From assembly GCA_949710005.1 (NCBI GenBank), contig OX453272.1, positions 7,109,633 to 7,173,632 on the forward strand: a stretch of 64,000 bases of DNA, written 5' to 3'. The DNA comes from Ricordea florida. Taxonomy: Eukaryota; Cnidaria; Anthozoa; Corallimorpharia; Ricordeidae. The notes beneath the pieces are model-generated. The model searched no databases, was not told the origin of the DNA, and saw only the letters and a program-made list of their open reading frames with translations. Shown piece after piece: positions 44,901 through 55,090 of this stretch. The stretch's first letter is position 1. Every line of letters starts with the position of its first letter. Position numbers and translations under genes: made by a program.

Positions 44901-47794
44901 TGAGGTAGGTACCAGAGTTGATCAGGCTCTCTCCCTTTACGAGGGACCTTGTGGATGTATCCCTCTTTCTCATACGTTTGCAATATTTTAGTGTAAACCT
45001 CAGCAAGCTCAGGTGATCTTTGTAACTTCTTCTCAGTGTTCTGCAAACGGTGCAGTGCCATACTGTAATTGTTGGGCAATGAACTTTTGTTGCGTTTCCA
45101 AGGCATTCCAATAGCGTAGCGTCCATTTTCATAGGTCAAAGAGTTAGCAACTGTGTCCTTTGCAAACTTCTCGTCTGGATTGACAATACAATTCTCTATA
45201 CATATAGGCTCTTCTATGTCCCAGTACCGACGAACAAGGCTGTTTAGTCTGTCCGAATCATTCAGGAAGAAGGTAAAATTGGTCTGGGTTCTCTCTGAGT
45301 TCACTTCTGGATTGCCAATACAAGTCCACCCTAGTGGGGTCAGCCTAGCAATGGGCTCTCCTGGTAGCCCCTTCACATCCTTCAGTGAGTACAGCAAGTC
45401 AGCATGATCCACGCCAATAAGCAAATCTACCATGGTACGGGGTCCCACTTGAGGAAACTTGATATCTTTCAGATGTCCCCATTTAGTGCGGTACTTCTTC
45501 CAATCCACCACTTCCATATTTCCTGTAACTCTTTCAGCTGTATAGGCTGAGACTTCCTTGGACAATTCTCCACTTAAACTGGTGATCCTAAATTCCACAA
45601 GAGTAGTTTGAAACCTCTCTTGCTTGTCATTCAATACCTTAACAGTTAGTTCATGTGGGCTTCCTTCAAGTTCAAGTTCCGCTGCAACATCACTGTTCAA
45701 GTAACTTTTGCTGCTTGCATCATCCAAGAGAGCATTTACTTTAACTCTTCTTTTCCCATTGCTCAAATAAACAGGAATAGTTCTCAGTGCCATGAATCTG
45801 GTGGACAGAATAGGTTCTTCTCCAGTGGTGGTCGAATGGGTTCTCTCACTTATCTCCCCTTCTCTGGTACAGCTGCTTGTTGATGCACTTGATGACTCCA
45901 CTCCAACTTCTGCTTGTGTTTCTACTCTTGCCACACGGTCCTCATGAAGCATTCGGTGATGGCGAGACTGACACCCATTTATCCCACAGACCTTGTTCCA
46001 CAAACACGTATCCCCACGATGTCCATCACTTAGACATCTAAAACACAATTTATGCTCCTTTGCAATGTTCCACCGGTTGCTTACTGCTAGCCTCTTAAAA
46101 CCTTCACAATTCCAGAGACTATGGGGTCCTTTGCAGACCTTGCACTTCCTCACAGGTTTCCTCTTGGAGCTTCGGTCTTCAGCTAAGAATGTTCTCTCCC
46201 TCTTGGGCCCATCTTTAATGGCACCTACTATTGTTTTGGAAGCTACTGTCATAAACTCTGACTCAAGGTCAACGAATTCTCTCAATGCTGTAACACTTTC
46301 ACTCTCACCACTATCAAAAATCCATTGCTTGTACTTTGCAAGAAGACTCTTGTTGAACTTGCGTTGGAGAGAGATATAGAGCGATCCACTCCCAAGTTCT
46401 GCTTCTTGATTGGCATCTGTTAAGTTTACGACTAATGCTTCCAAGAGCTCAGCAAACCTCTCCAGATCCTTCTCATTCCCTTCTCTTATTTGTTTAAAGG
46501 CATCCAACTCTTCGAGACGAAGTGTGAGAGCTCGCCGCTTCCCACCATATTTGCGGTCCAGTCGTGACTTGGCTACTTCATAGGCTGTGGCTGAATGGCC
46601 AAGATGCTCGATTACTTTTAATGCTTCACCCTGGAGGCATTCACGCAATCTTAACAACTTGTATTCTGGTGTGGCTCTTGCTCGATCAACACATGAGTAA
46701 AATACTGCCTTCCAAGCCCCATACTGCTTCTTATTACCAGAAAACTTAGGAATGCTTACTCTCTTGAGGGCTGCAGAATCAACATTGATCTTGTCATGAT
46801 AAGGGTATGATGGTTGGCTGGGTTCAGGGGTTGATTGACTTTGATTGCCACTTGACATACATGGTACCACACTGGGGGTTCCAGATGCCATTACATTAGA
46901 ATTATATGAAGCTGGTGGTGGTAAAGCAGATGATCGAACTGGGATGGTCTGACCTGAATTTGCAAGTGGATTTATGGGATGGTGCTGAGATTGAGGTGGA
47001 TAAACCACTGTGGACATCTGAGGCACTGAGCCTTCAGGCACAAAGGGGGTAAAAGAATAAACAACTCCACTTACTGGTGAAGATAGTGCAGCCATACTGT
47101 TGACAGGTGTGGATGTTGACATGTGCAATTTTGATGTTGAGGAAATACAGGGCCCACCTGGAATGGGTGCCTCTGCAGTCATCTGAAACTCTGGGGCCGT
47201 ACCTGTTTCCCTTGTGGATTGTCCTAGCACCTGCGTGTCACTGACTTGTCCTTTCAATCCTTCCATCAGATTACGAGCCCCATTTTTCTGACCTCGCTCC
47301 ACCTGCAATTTTCCTCTGCGAATTCTCTCACTCAGCTTTTTCTGGCATTCCTCGTACGTTTTTTCCAGGTCTTGTGCCACTTGACTAAGCTCCAACTCAC
47401 GCCTACTAATTTCCTCCTTGATCCGATCAGTCTGCTCCTTTATCATAAGCTCTTCAGCGGCTGCTGATTTGGAACTGTTTAAAACACCACATTGACTCGA
47501 ACTGCTGTTCAGATATCCTCTAACTAACTCCTCAATTTCGTTAAAATTTTCTTCCACAGCCTCTACCTCCAAAGATACAGCTCTAAGTTTATCCAAGTCG
47601 CCAGCGATTTCGTAATGTGACTCAAGCCGCACACAGGCTTCGACGACCGTTTCGAAAGCGACCGAAACAAAATCCAAGGCTTCCATAACTTTAACTTTCG
47701 GAGATAAGCCTCCTTCCATCAACATCAACAGTCTCGTTCTGGTTCGCGTGTAAGCTCCTTTGGCCTTCGCCTTTTCGCACTTGAGTTTCTCCAT
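41918..47794 (-). CDS. gag-pol: BEL/Pao gag-pol polyprotein, copy 2
   Basis: An unbroken frame of the same length as copy 1 (1958 codons from the ATG at 47794). I count 25 amino-acid differences over the whole translated frames. None falls on a visible zinc-knuckle cysteine, the YMDD residues or the integrase D-D-E positions. Some lie close to them, such as Thr to Ser just before YMDD and Thr to Arg near the third integrase acidic residue. The domain order is as in copy 1. The match between the copies, and the lack of stops in either, imply both descend from active elements not long ago. Confidence 0.95.
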   Translation of the reverse strand: MEKLKCEKAKAKGAYTRTRTRLLMLMEGGLSPKVKVMEALDFVSVAFETVVEACVRLESHYEIAGDLDKLRAVSLEVEAVEENFNEIEELVRGYLNSSSSQCGVLNSSKSAAAEELMIKEQTDRIKEEISRRELELSQVAQDLEKTYEECQKKLSERIRRGKLQVERGQKNGARNLMEGLKGQVSDTQVLGQSTRETGTAPEFQMTAEAPIPGGPCISSTSKLHMSTSTPVNSMAALSSPVSGVVYSFTPFVPEGSVPQMSTVVYPPQSQHHPINPLANSGQTIPVRSSALPPPASYNSNVMASGTPSVVPCMSSGNQSQSTPEPSQPSYPYHDKINVDSAALKRVSIPKFSGNKKQYGAWKAVFYSCVDRARATPEYKLLRLRECLQGEALKVIEHLGHSATAYEVAKSRLDRKYGGKRRALTLRLEELDAFKQIREGNEKDLERFAELLEALVVNLTDANQEAELGSGSLYISLQRKFNKSLLAKYKQWIFDSGESESVTALREFVDLESEFMTVASKTIVGAIKDGPKRERTFLAEDRSSKRKPVRKCKVCKGPHSLWNCEGFKRLAVSNRWNIAKEHKLCFRCLSDGHRGDTCLWNKVCGINGCQSRHHRMLHEDRVARVETQAEVGVESSSASTSSCTREGEISERTHSTTTGEEPILSTRFMALRTIPVYLSNGKRRVKVNALLDDASSKSYLNSDVAAELELEGSPHELTVKVLNDKQERFQTTLVEFRITSLSGELSKEVSAYTAERVTGNMEVVDWKKYRTKWGHLKDIKFPQVGPRTMVDLLIGVDHADLLYSLKDVKGLPGEPIARLTPLGWTCIGNPEVNSERTQTNFTFFLNDSDRLNSLVRRYWDIEEPICIENCIVNPDEKFAKDTVANSLTYENGRYAIGMPWKRNKSSLPNNYSMALHRLQNTEKKLQRSPELAEVYTKILQTYEKEGYIHKVPRKGREPDQLWYLPHFPVLRPDKSTTKTPIVFDASAKFNGMSLNDVVLQGPKLQNDLFTVLLRLRRDPVALMCDIKEMYLQIKLKRDDQPYHRFLWRSLETNREPDIFEFDRLVFGVNSSPFQAQFVTQEHARRYQSEFPLAAETILKSSYMDDSMDSVPDIKTAIELYSQLSQLWESAGMHARKWLSNEPEVLQSIPSSDCATEVDLDRGELPPVKTLGVLWCPMDDVFKFQVNQPTEKHSQTKRNFLSKIAKLFDPLGLLSPYIVRAKVLLQDMWASGVDWDEPVGENLSARARQWFSELSALPRIQIPRCLRTSTPVEHMAIHIFVDASEEAYGAACYVRHLYKDGTVSCRLIASRSRVAPLQAISIPRLELMAAVTGLRLGETVGQVLVIEKHEWVFWSDSMDVLYWICGQSRKYKPFVSNRVGEIQTLTNPEQWRHVPTKLNPADLLTRDLSISTLAEEKQWWNGPSFLKQPPSEWPETKIEMKAGFNSEIRKSYQAREQVGEKTFLSSVGEDRLEPRRYSSWSRLTRVAARVDRFLENCRLPAAFRREGTIQPDEVASSGMRFIRQAQQKVFKDEIRAVKTKKELPNGSRLQPLRPVLSEDGVLRCDGRLRYADYLPWETRYPIILPRSHWVTTLIIKQAHEQSEHGGINQVLAQLSVQYWIISAREAIKQWERECMQCRRRKAKPAKQIMAPLPELRTQKSLRAFSQTSLDFGGPFITKQGRGKVRQKRYLCLFTCLATRAVHLEVAFSLDTDSFLNAFFRMASRRGLPEIVVCDNGTNFVGGSKELKALETLDEKKIQDGTATHGVQWRFNPPLAPHFSGVHEVRIKSAKKAICAILNSADISDEELLSAVVGAEGLLNSRPITYQSADPTDLTPLTPNHFLHGQLGGRFAPKVTDEVAFNPRRRWRRVQELVRHFWHRWLREWLPSLSGRKKWRCERSDLKVGDVVIVMSTDNPRGRWPLGRIVKVFPGKDDKVRVVDVQVGTSILRRPIVKLCPLECS

Positions 47795-47886
47795 CGATCG
47801 GGGCACACAACACAAACTGGTCGTAAATATCGAACGTCGATCTCAAATAATTCTTGAATTCCAGCGGTTCACCATTTGCAACCTCG

Positions 47887-47897
47887 CTCTGCTACCA
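47887..47897 (-). other. Primer-binding site of BEL copy 2
   Basis: CTCTGCTACCA on the plus strand, four bases from the 5' LTR; the same initiator-tRNA-like site as copy 1. Confidence 0.7.
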
Positions 47898-47901
47898 AAA
47901 A

Positions 47902-48098
47902 TGTTCTTCCGGGTGACTGCTGGGCTTTCGTTTATCAACAACTAAAAAACACACTGGAAATTTCAACTTTTATTTTGCCACCGAACGAAAACAAATGGCG
48001 GCTCTACCGACCTCGTGGCACCAAAGACCCACGCGCATGCTCAGCTTTTTGTCATATAATATTATAACCGCAGGGGGGACTGGTAAGTCTTCAGAACA
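47902..48098 (-). repeat. 5' LTR of BEL copy 2
   Basis: 197 bases, two substitutions relative to the partner LTR at 41631-41827. Confidence 0.93.
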
Positions 48099-48885
48099 CC
48101 AAGGTTGCTTGGATGGTATTAAAATAATGGGGTTTATCGTTTATCATGTGTCAGTCATGATCAATATTCTGTGCTTTAATTTTTACGGAAGATCTTAATA
48201 AAAGCAGTTTGTGATTGCTATCATGACCGCTGAAACATCTAAAAACTTACACATATCTCGCGAATACTCCAACCATGCATTTTTCATTGATCAAAGCATT
48301 ATGTTGTGTCTCAATCAAGCTTCTTGTACTGTTATAGAGTACGCAGTGAGCCACAAGTCAACTGCACTGCACAACGGCCTTATTAGCACTCAACTATCTA
48401 TTCCTATTCACAAGGGTATACTAAGTTAATGATCACGTGATTGCGGTTCAGCTGTATTAACCAATCATTATCTACTAGGTCATAACTACTAGCCGATTCA
48501 TTCACAAACAGGATATAAACTACACATTATTTAGTCCTTATTAACTTTTAGAAATACAACTGTTACAGTACTATAGTTAAATTTTAATATATAAGATCTG
48601 AACACAGTACAAAAGGGAATTGCATCTATAAATGCAGGAGCGCATAATAAATGGTGATATCTCTGAGTATTAAATTTGGAAATACACTACACATTGATCC
48701 TTATTAACTTTGGGAAATACAACAGTACTATTAAATAGTTAAATTTACGATGTCAACACAGTAAAAAAAGGTGATATCTCTGAGTATTAACTTTGTCGTG
48801 TGCTCTCACCAGGTCCCGAGTACGCTAAGTCAGTTTTCAAAGTTAATTTGTTTATAGCCGGGTGTTTCGTGTGTTCCCGGTCTCA

Positions 48886-50690
48886 CTACAACCCATTGCA
48901 CTTGAGTTTACCAAGAAAATGATAGCGTTTTTTATTACTAAAACCAGTATCACCAAACCTTAGTTGAGAGACTGGCAGGTCAGTCTTGTTAGTGAGTAAG
49001 CCGCTGTCTTCACGCCACACATTGTCATTCTTGTCACAGTTACACTTTTTTTCTGTGTTTGTACAGCTATTAGTCTCTCCGCATGCGCAGTTGCCTGATT
49101 TGGTGGCTCCGCCCCAGTAATCCATGCGGTCGCCTTTACTTGACACCCACCAGCCGCGTAAGAAATTATTCAGAGAAGAATGTTTACACTCGTAACCAAT
49201 AAACTGTTCACAATACACAGGCACACTTGTTAAGCCCTGTAGTTGAGAGATACTGCAACCAATGTACTCCACATCACGTGAATAACTGCCAGCCCCTTCA
49301 TATCCTGTGACGTGTGTTCTGGTCTCAGTGTCATGACTGACAGCTGTCACTCCAACTCCTCCTTTGTCTGCCATGTCATAGTACACATTGAATGGAGCCT
49401 CACCTCCGTCGCCATCTGTATCAACGACGTAATCACCACTGACGTCACTTATGTTTGATCGTACCCCGCTGCAGGTCTCTGGGAACTGGACACGAATGTC
49501 GAAGACATTCATATCATACAATGACGAATTTTGTGCAACACAGATAAATTTTCCTGCGTGATGCAGCTTGAAAGCTTGAATAATCAAACTGTCTGATGTG
49601 TTACTGTGTATGCCATCAGGAAGTGAATGAGTAAGTCACTGGAAACAGGACAAGTTAACTGGAACATCTGATCAAAGTATACTGTCACGAGTCTGAAGTG
49701 CATTCTTAGCTCGATCACTGACTTGTGAGACCCGACGCTGTTTGTAGCAGTGCACACATACGATCCACTGTCATATTTAGTGACATTCAGTAATTTCAGG
49801 TTTCCTTCACTGATGTTTGTTCTTGAAGTGGGCAGGCTTCCTTCTGTCTTGTTCCAAGTGACTTTGGGAATGAATTATCCCGTTGCATTGCACACTAGAA
49901 CTACAGCCGTACCTCCCTCAAAAGGTCTCGCACGAATAAACAAAACGGACGGTAAATCTATGAAAAGCAAATAAATAAATAAAAAAAAAAGGAGAAGAGA
50001 AAAAGAAATTATACAAACATTTTTTTTCATCAACGAAATGAATTGATTAAAAATCAATGTACTTATAAATCAGCAGTAGTTACCAATACAGCGATATTTC
50101 TTGTCTGTGTATCCATTTTGACACCAAAAATTCGCAGGACAGGCATTCATTGCAGACGCATTCTGAGACAAAGGACGACAAAAGGACCAATTAGAACATA
50201 TTTAAGATATGACAGATGGCTCTTTATATACAAATCTACAGTACTCTGATGTGTGTCCTACGTCATAGGGGATCGATGATGTATTTATCTCATTTCGCCC
50301 TATTACCATACAACGTTTCCTTATTTTTAAAATGTCAATATGGAGTTGATTTCGGCTACAATGACATGATAGTCTGTTCCTCGGTCAATATAAGTGTTAT
50401 TAATATTTCGTTTTTTAATTTAATTCCAGTTAATAGCTACTTTAGCGAGCGTGACTGTTGTTTTCCCAGTAAACCGCTACAAATCAGAGGAACAAAATTA
50501 CCTCGGCTCGGTGATAAGTAAATTCTGGTCGAGATACAAAATCACCAGTATTAAAATTATGATCAGAATGACTCAGTTTATACAAATGAAATCCGTGGAT
50601 CTTTGTGGGACCAACGTTGTGTGACACACAGTTAGCTTCTTGAAAACAGTGCAGCCCTCGATTTCAGGCTTGGGTTCTATAGTACGACAT
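48886..50690 (-). pseudogene. Broken PAN-EGF-Ig-Ig-fibrinogen-like gene (left-arm copy)
   Basis: Inverted partner of the gene at 55091-58978. Recognisable exons: PAN-like about 50690-50502, EGF-like 50162-50084, and Ig-Ig-fibrinogen-like 49957-48886. Defects: about 66 bases are missing from the middle of the PAN exon relative to the partner. The first EGF cysteine codon is changed (NASAMNAC). An in-frame TAA follows LVCNATG in the first Ig domain (about 49882). A net 31-base deletion near 49628 shifts the frame in the second Ig domain. The C-terminal fibrinogen-like domain is still open for 233 codons, with WWVSSKGDRMDYWGG and CACG intact. No signal-peptide exon was found on this side. The stretch 48104-48885 is 3' flank shared with the right arm. 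Confidence 0.85.
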
Positions 50691-50796
50691 TCTTTTTGAT
50701 AGAAAAGGGAAAGATGCAATGCAGTAAACTGAAACTAGACATAAAAGCACCAGCAAGCTTCTCTGATTTTTCCACGGTGATGCGGGCTCTAATTAA

Positions 50797-50981
50797 ACAA
50801 TAGAGTGTTTCTGTCGAGGAACTATCGGCTGATAGTTGCCCCGCGGAAATTTGATGTTCTTAAAACAAATATTTGCCCGAGAAGCGAAGCTTCGAGGGCA
50901 AATATGATAGTTTTAAGAACATCAAATTTCCAAGGGGCAACTATCGGATCGATAGTTCCGAGACATAAACACTCTATTGTC
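50797..50981. mobile_element. Fold-back (MITE-like) repeat in the palindrome spacer
   Basis: ACAATAGAGTGTTTCTGTCG at the left pairs with the right end CGAGACATAAACACTCTATTGT; inside, GGAACTATCG pairs with CGATAGTTCC and AATTTGATGTTCTTAAAAC with its complement, around a centre GAAGCGAAGCTTCG. Confidence 0.75.
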
Positions 50982-50983
50982 TT

Positions 50984-51295
50984 TATTGTTCACCACTAAA
51001 TTTTCTTCCGCGCGCCAGTTGAAAAACAGTCAAAACCCACTAAATGCAGATCAATCAAATATTTATCCATATGCACAGCCTGAAATTTCAATAATTCGCA
51101 ACGTACATTGCCTAAAAAGTACGGTATAACAGTCAGAAAATTCACATTTTCACGAACGGGCACTATCCATCCGGGTATTTTCCTCGGAAGGGCACTATGC
51201 GCTGATAGTGTGTCTCCGCGGACGAACACTATCGCGTCACGTGATCCATTTAAACCAATAAGAATCGGAGAAAATTTAGTGGTGAACTATAATTG
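50984..51295. mobile_element. Second fold-back repeat with ATTGTTCACCACTAAATTTTC ends
   Basis: TTCACCACTAAATTTTC at the left matches GAAAATTTAGTGGTGAA at the right. It begins a few bases after the preceding fold-back, and both contain ACTATCG-type strings, so the two may be parts of one larger element of about 500 bases. Confidence 0.6.
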
Positions 51296-51469
51296 AAAAT
51301 AGTTAGTCTAGGACTACATACATGTGGCTACTGCAATTAAGTAATCTTTTATGATACGCTGTACACCTAATTTTATGGTAAGATTTGTCAAGTCATAACC
51401 ACGTTTTTCAATTTCTAACATTGACTCGAAAGTTACTGTAGTTAAGATTTAAATTTGGTCTGGAAGCTT

Positions 51470-54072
51470 GTAACTGGAGCTTGTGTGGGTGCATAAAGGC
51501 TTGGTAATTGTAGGCCGGACTTCAACTTTCCTAACATCGATTGGAACCTTGGATGCCCCACTAGGTCTGACCCTGAAACTGTGGAGTTTTGTAACGTTCT
51601 GGATGATTTCTTTCTTCTGCAGAAGAATCCTCATGTGACTCGTGATACTAGTAGTCCTGGCTCCCATGGAAATATCCTTGACCTTGTGCTCACCAACGAT
51701 GAGTTTCTTGTCGATGAAGTCTTGGTGCATCCAAATGCCTTTGACTCTGATCATCACCCTCTAACATTCAAGTTAAATGTTAAGAAAACAAGGCGTAAAG
51801 TTTATTGTTACAGATCAGGGGATTTTAATGGTTTACGAGAGACATTAAGAACCCTACCCTGGGACCTGGTAACACTGATCAGATACTAGTATTGATACAA
51901 GTTTAGATAAATTTCAGGACGTGTTATTTCATGCAATTGACCATCACATACCACAAAGAACTCTGAAACGACGTTCTAGGCCTCCTTGGATTGATAACGA
52001 AATTATGAAATTAATTAGAAAGAAGAAGAAATTTTGGAAACGTTTGAAGACTAAAGGATCTGCTGATTTATTTCTGAAATTTAAGGATCTGAAGACCAAG
52101 AAGCTTATTAATTAGAGCTACCAACAGTATCTTCAGTCTCTGTCTGGAAAATTCCAGGAAAATCCCAAGCATTTTTGGACATTCTATTCTATCAAATCCA
52201 AGACAAAACGAATTCCTGAAACTGTTATCTATGGAGACACCAGGTCTAGAGACTTGAATTCGAAAGTGGAGTTATTCAATGTGTTTTTTCATTCAGTCTA
52301 CTCTAAATCCACTACTGATGTTAAACTGCTGGCTGGCCACAGATGTTGTTAATCCGAACTTGTCATTTGAAGTTAAAACAACAGCTCCAGAGCTTGAAGG
52401 AATTCTAAGTAAGATCAACGTAAACAAGGCACCTGGTGTGGACAACTTACCGGCCCGTATTTTACGTACTTGTGCAAAATCTTGAGCTCTCTATGCCACT
52501 CGCCCATTTAATTGTTGATTTATCCCTGAGAACCGGGAAAATGCCCACTTTATGGAAATCAGCCAATATCACCCCAATTCATAAGGGAGAGAGCAGGCAG
52601 CTCGTCTACAGATCCATCTCATTATTGCCAATCCCGGCCAAGTGCTTAGAACGTATTGTTCATTCTGCTATCCATGATTATGTCTCACCATTTTTAACTG
52701 AGAGGCAACATGGTTTCATTAAAGGTAGATCCTGTGAGACTCAACTGATCTTAACCCATCATCAATGGGCTACTGCCCTTGATAAAGGCAGACAAGTTGA
52801 TGTAGTCTTTTTAAAATTTTCCAAAGCCTTTGACAAAGTGAACCATGCAGCTTTGTTGCAAACGTTGTGCAACTTCGGGATCACTGGCTCATTATTACAA
52901 TGGTGTGAAAGTTACTTAATAAGCAATCGCCGACAGAGAGTAGTGCTGGATGGTATATCCTCTTCCTGGTCCGATTTTTAATCTGGAGTTCCTCAGGGCT
53001 CTTTATTAGGGCCTTTATTTTTTGTTATATTTATTAGTGACCTTCCCAAAGTAGTACTTCCTTGCAATACTATTGCTCTTTATGCTGATGACTGTAAATG
53101 TTCTAGAATCATTGACACGGTTGGTGATCTTGATTTGTTTCAACAGAACCTGGATAGTCTGCATCAGTGGAGTGTTCGGAACTTCATGCACTTCAATGTC
53201 AAGAAATGCAAAATTATAACAATTACTAAGAAGATTCAACCACGCACTTACTTCAAGTTTTTTTCTTGGAAAACTCTGAACTGGAAGAGGTTAAAGAGTT
53301 TAAAGACTTTGGGGTTATTACAAATCATCACTTATCATGGAACCCACATATAGATTACGTAGTCTCCAAGGCTAAAATAATGCTCGGTCTGATTAAGAGA
53401 ACTTGTAAAGGTCTGGATGACCATAAGACCTTGCGTACTCTTTACTTCTCTTTGCTCCGCTCAAATTTGGAATACAGTTCAGTGGTGTGGTCCCCATATA
53501 CAAAGAGAAATACTGATAAGCTGGAAAGAGTACAGAGAAGAGCGACTAAAGTTACGTTCCCTTAAAAAGTGATGATCCCTATGACATTCGCTTGAAGAAG
53601 TTAAACCTCACGTCACTGGAGAAGAGAAGATCACTGGCTGACGTGACTTTCTTATATAAAGTACTTAACGGCAACATTGATATTGACATCAGTAAAATTA
53701 TCGATTTCCAGTCAGAAGCTGACCGCTTCTCACTTAGGGCAAAGGACTGTTTAACTTTAAAGAAGAAATATGCCAGAACTAATGTCTTGAAGTATAGTTT
53801 TTTCCATAGAATTACTGACCAGTGGAATAAACTACCGTTAGACACTCGTGTTTCTGATAATGTAAATATTTTTAAGTCTAGAGTTAAGAAATTTAATTTT
53901 CAGTGATTTTTAAGTAGCTTTTATAATTCTGTATTTTCCTAAACTATTATTTTGTTGTGTTTCTTTATATTTTCAGGTGATCTGTTTTTATACGGGGTCT
54001 AGGACTCCGTTATAGTTCATCCTTTGGTTTTTTAATCCATAGATTATAATAAAGATTCTTAAAGATAATAAA
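51470..54072 (+). mobile_element. Broken jockey/CR1/L2-like LINE
   Basis: Pieces of one polyprotein appear in order across several frames. First are endonuclease motifs DFNFPNIDW (about 51520) and SDHHPLTF (about 51748). Then come the reverse transcriptase blocks KAPGVDNLPARIL, FSKAFDKVNH, SGVPQGSLLGPLFF and YADDC (about 53081), and the C-terminal LEYSSVVWSPYTKRN region. It ends in TAATAAAGATTCTTAAAGATAATAAA-like sequence. The 5' part of the endonuclease is missing. A TAA at 52979-52981 and several frameshifts (near 51885, 52100, 52480 and 53290) break it, so it is inactive. It sits in the spacer of the large inverted duplication. Confidence 0.85.
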
Positions 54073-54394
54073 CTAGACGGAACACTTAACATCCCAGCAT
54101 CCCTTGCAAGTCCAGTTTTCACTCTTACTTAACATTCCGATGACATGGTGGCTACCAGTCTTCTGGGTCGTAGCCACAAAAATAAACACCAATGAGTCAT
54201 CCAGAGTAGACATACCTTCCTTCTCCAGGTTTGGTGTAAAGGTGTGAAATGAGATACCATGCCGTATTATAAAGAGAGTCAGGGTTCAAGAGGGCCACAC
54301 ACTCCTACCCTTCTGCGAGTCCCCTCAGTTAGCAAGTTAGCGAGTTAGCAAGCGTGGTCGAGGATTTGAAACTCGATCGTGTTAGAGTTGATGG

Positions 54395-54470
54395 TTAGGA
54401 GGGTATTCGAACACAGAATAATGAGATTACAAATCTTGCGCCCTAACCACTCGACTAGGCTGCGTCTCAT
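54395..54470 (-). mobile_element. tRNA-like SINE fragment
   Basis: On the minus strand, CAGCCTAGTCGAGTGGTTAG resembles a polymerase III A box and GTGTTCGAATACCC a B box, at about the spacing of a tRNA. The sequence cannot fold as a normal tRNA, because there is no convincing anticodon or acceptor stem. A tRNA-derived SINE head is the better reading. Confidence 0.5.
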
Positions 54471-55090
54471 ATTGTGGAAGCTTATCTCAACAATATCAAC
54501 TTAGTTTGCAATTTTCTTGTTTTGTTTCAGCCTTATTAAACTTTAACTGTTTTGAAGGGCTTTTCACGCTATTCCGTGTATTTCAATTGTCGACAGTTTA
54601 TATTTAGTTACACTTAACCTGTTTACGGTCAGATTTCATTCATTTATGTGTTCTATTTAAACAGCATGAGAATACAATAGCACTCTTCTCGTTAAATAAC
54701 TACTTTCGACCTAAAGAATAAAAAACTTAAGACAATTGGATGAAGGGAAAGATATATTGATGAAATGTATGCCTCTCTTTCTTTGTCAGTGAAAATTTAT
54801 CTGATTATAAATATAGCTAGCACACGACGAAAATATCAAGAAGATATAGTTTTGTATGATAAATAAAAGACTAAAAAACAAGTTAATTTTTGACGACTGA
54901 ATGAATATTTTATGAGCTTCTGTTATTTTCCTGTAGAGTGTATAACGTATAGGAGGTTATAACGTTTTCAGTTTTGTAAGATGTTTTTGACCTTGTAGTT
55001 GCAAAATCTTTATGTACTAAGTAAAGCTAATCCTACTCTACAGCTTCAGGAAAACACGATGATATAATTAATTTGCAGATGTGGTTCTAA

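Larger units (their letters stand above)
41631..48098 (-). mobile_element. Complete BEL/Pao LTR retrotransposon, copy 2
   Basis: Also exactly 6468 bases, in the opposite orientation to copy 1. LTRs are 197 bases each and differ from one another at two positions (both in 47902-48098: TTTATC for TTCATC, and AAAGACC for AAAGAACC). The 5-base target duplication is CCAAG (41626-41630 and 48099-48103). The uninserted form of this site survives in the right arm at 59641-59645 (CTTGG on this strand), with matching sequence on both sides. The frame is unbroken. Confidence 0.97.
30603..50695 (+). repeat. Left arm of a large imperfect inverted duplication
   Basis: Sequence here recurs, inverted, at 56770-64000. 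Matching pairs include the lectin exons 30578-30745, 31545-31655, 32028-32144 and 32746-32836 with minus-strand exons at 63858-64000, 62984-63094, about 62492-62588 and 61794-61883. The repeat 39594-41625 matches 59646-61720. The Ig/fibrinogen-like gene 48886-50690 matches 56775-58978. The left arm contains two BEL/Pao elements absent from the right; without them it is about 7.1 kb. Differences are scattered substitutions and small indels, so the arms are clearly diverged rather than identical. Confidence 0.9.

Noticed and set aside
42000..47467. Several frames of 60-170 codons antisense to the BEL element (and their mirror images at 33719-39186)
   Set aside because: They are shadows of the gag-pol frame, occurring identically in both copies opposite the coding strand.
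54395..54470. Functional tRNA gene
   Set aside because: A and B boxes are recognisable, but the acceptor stem and anticodon arm do not form; a SINE head fits better.
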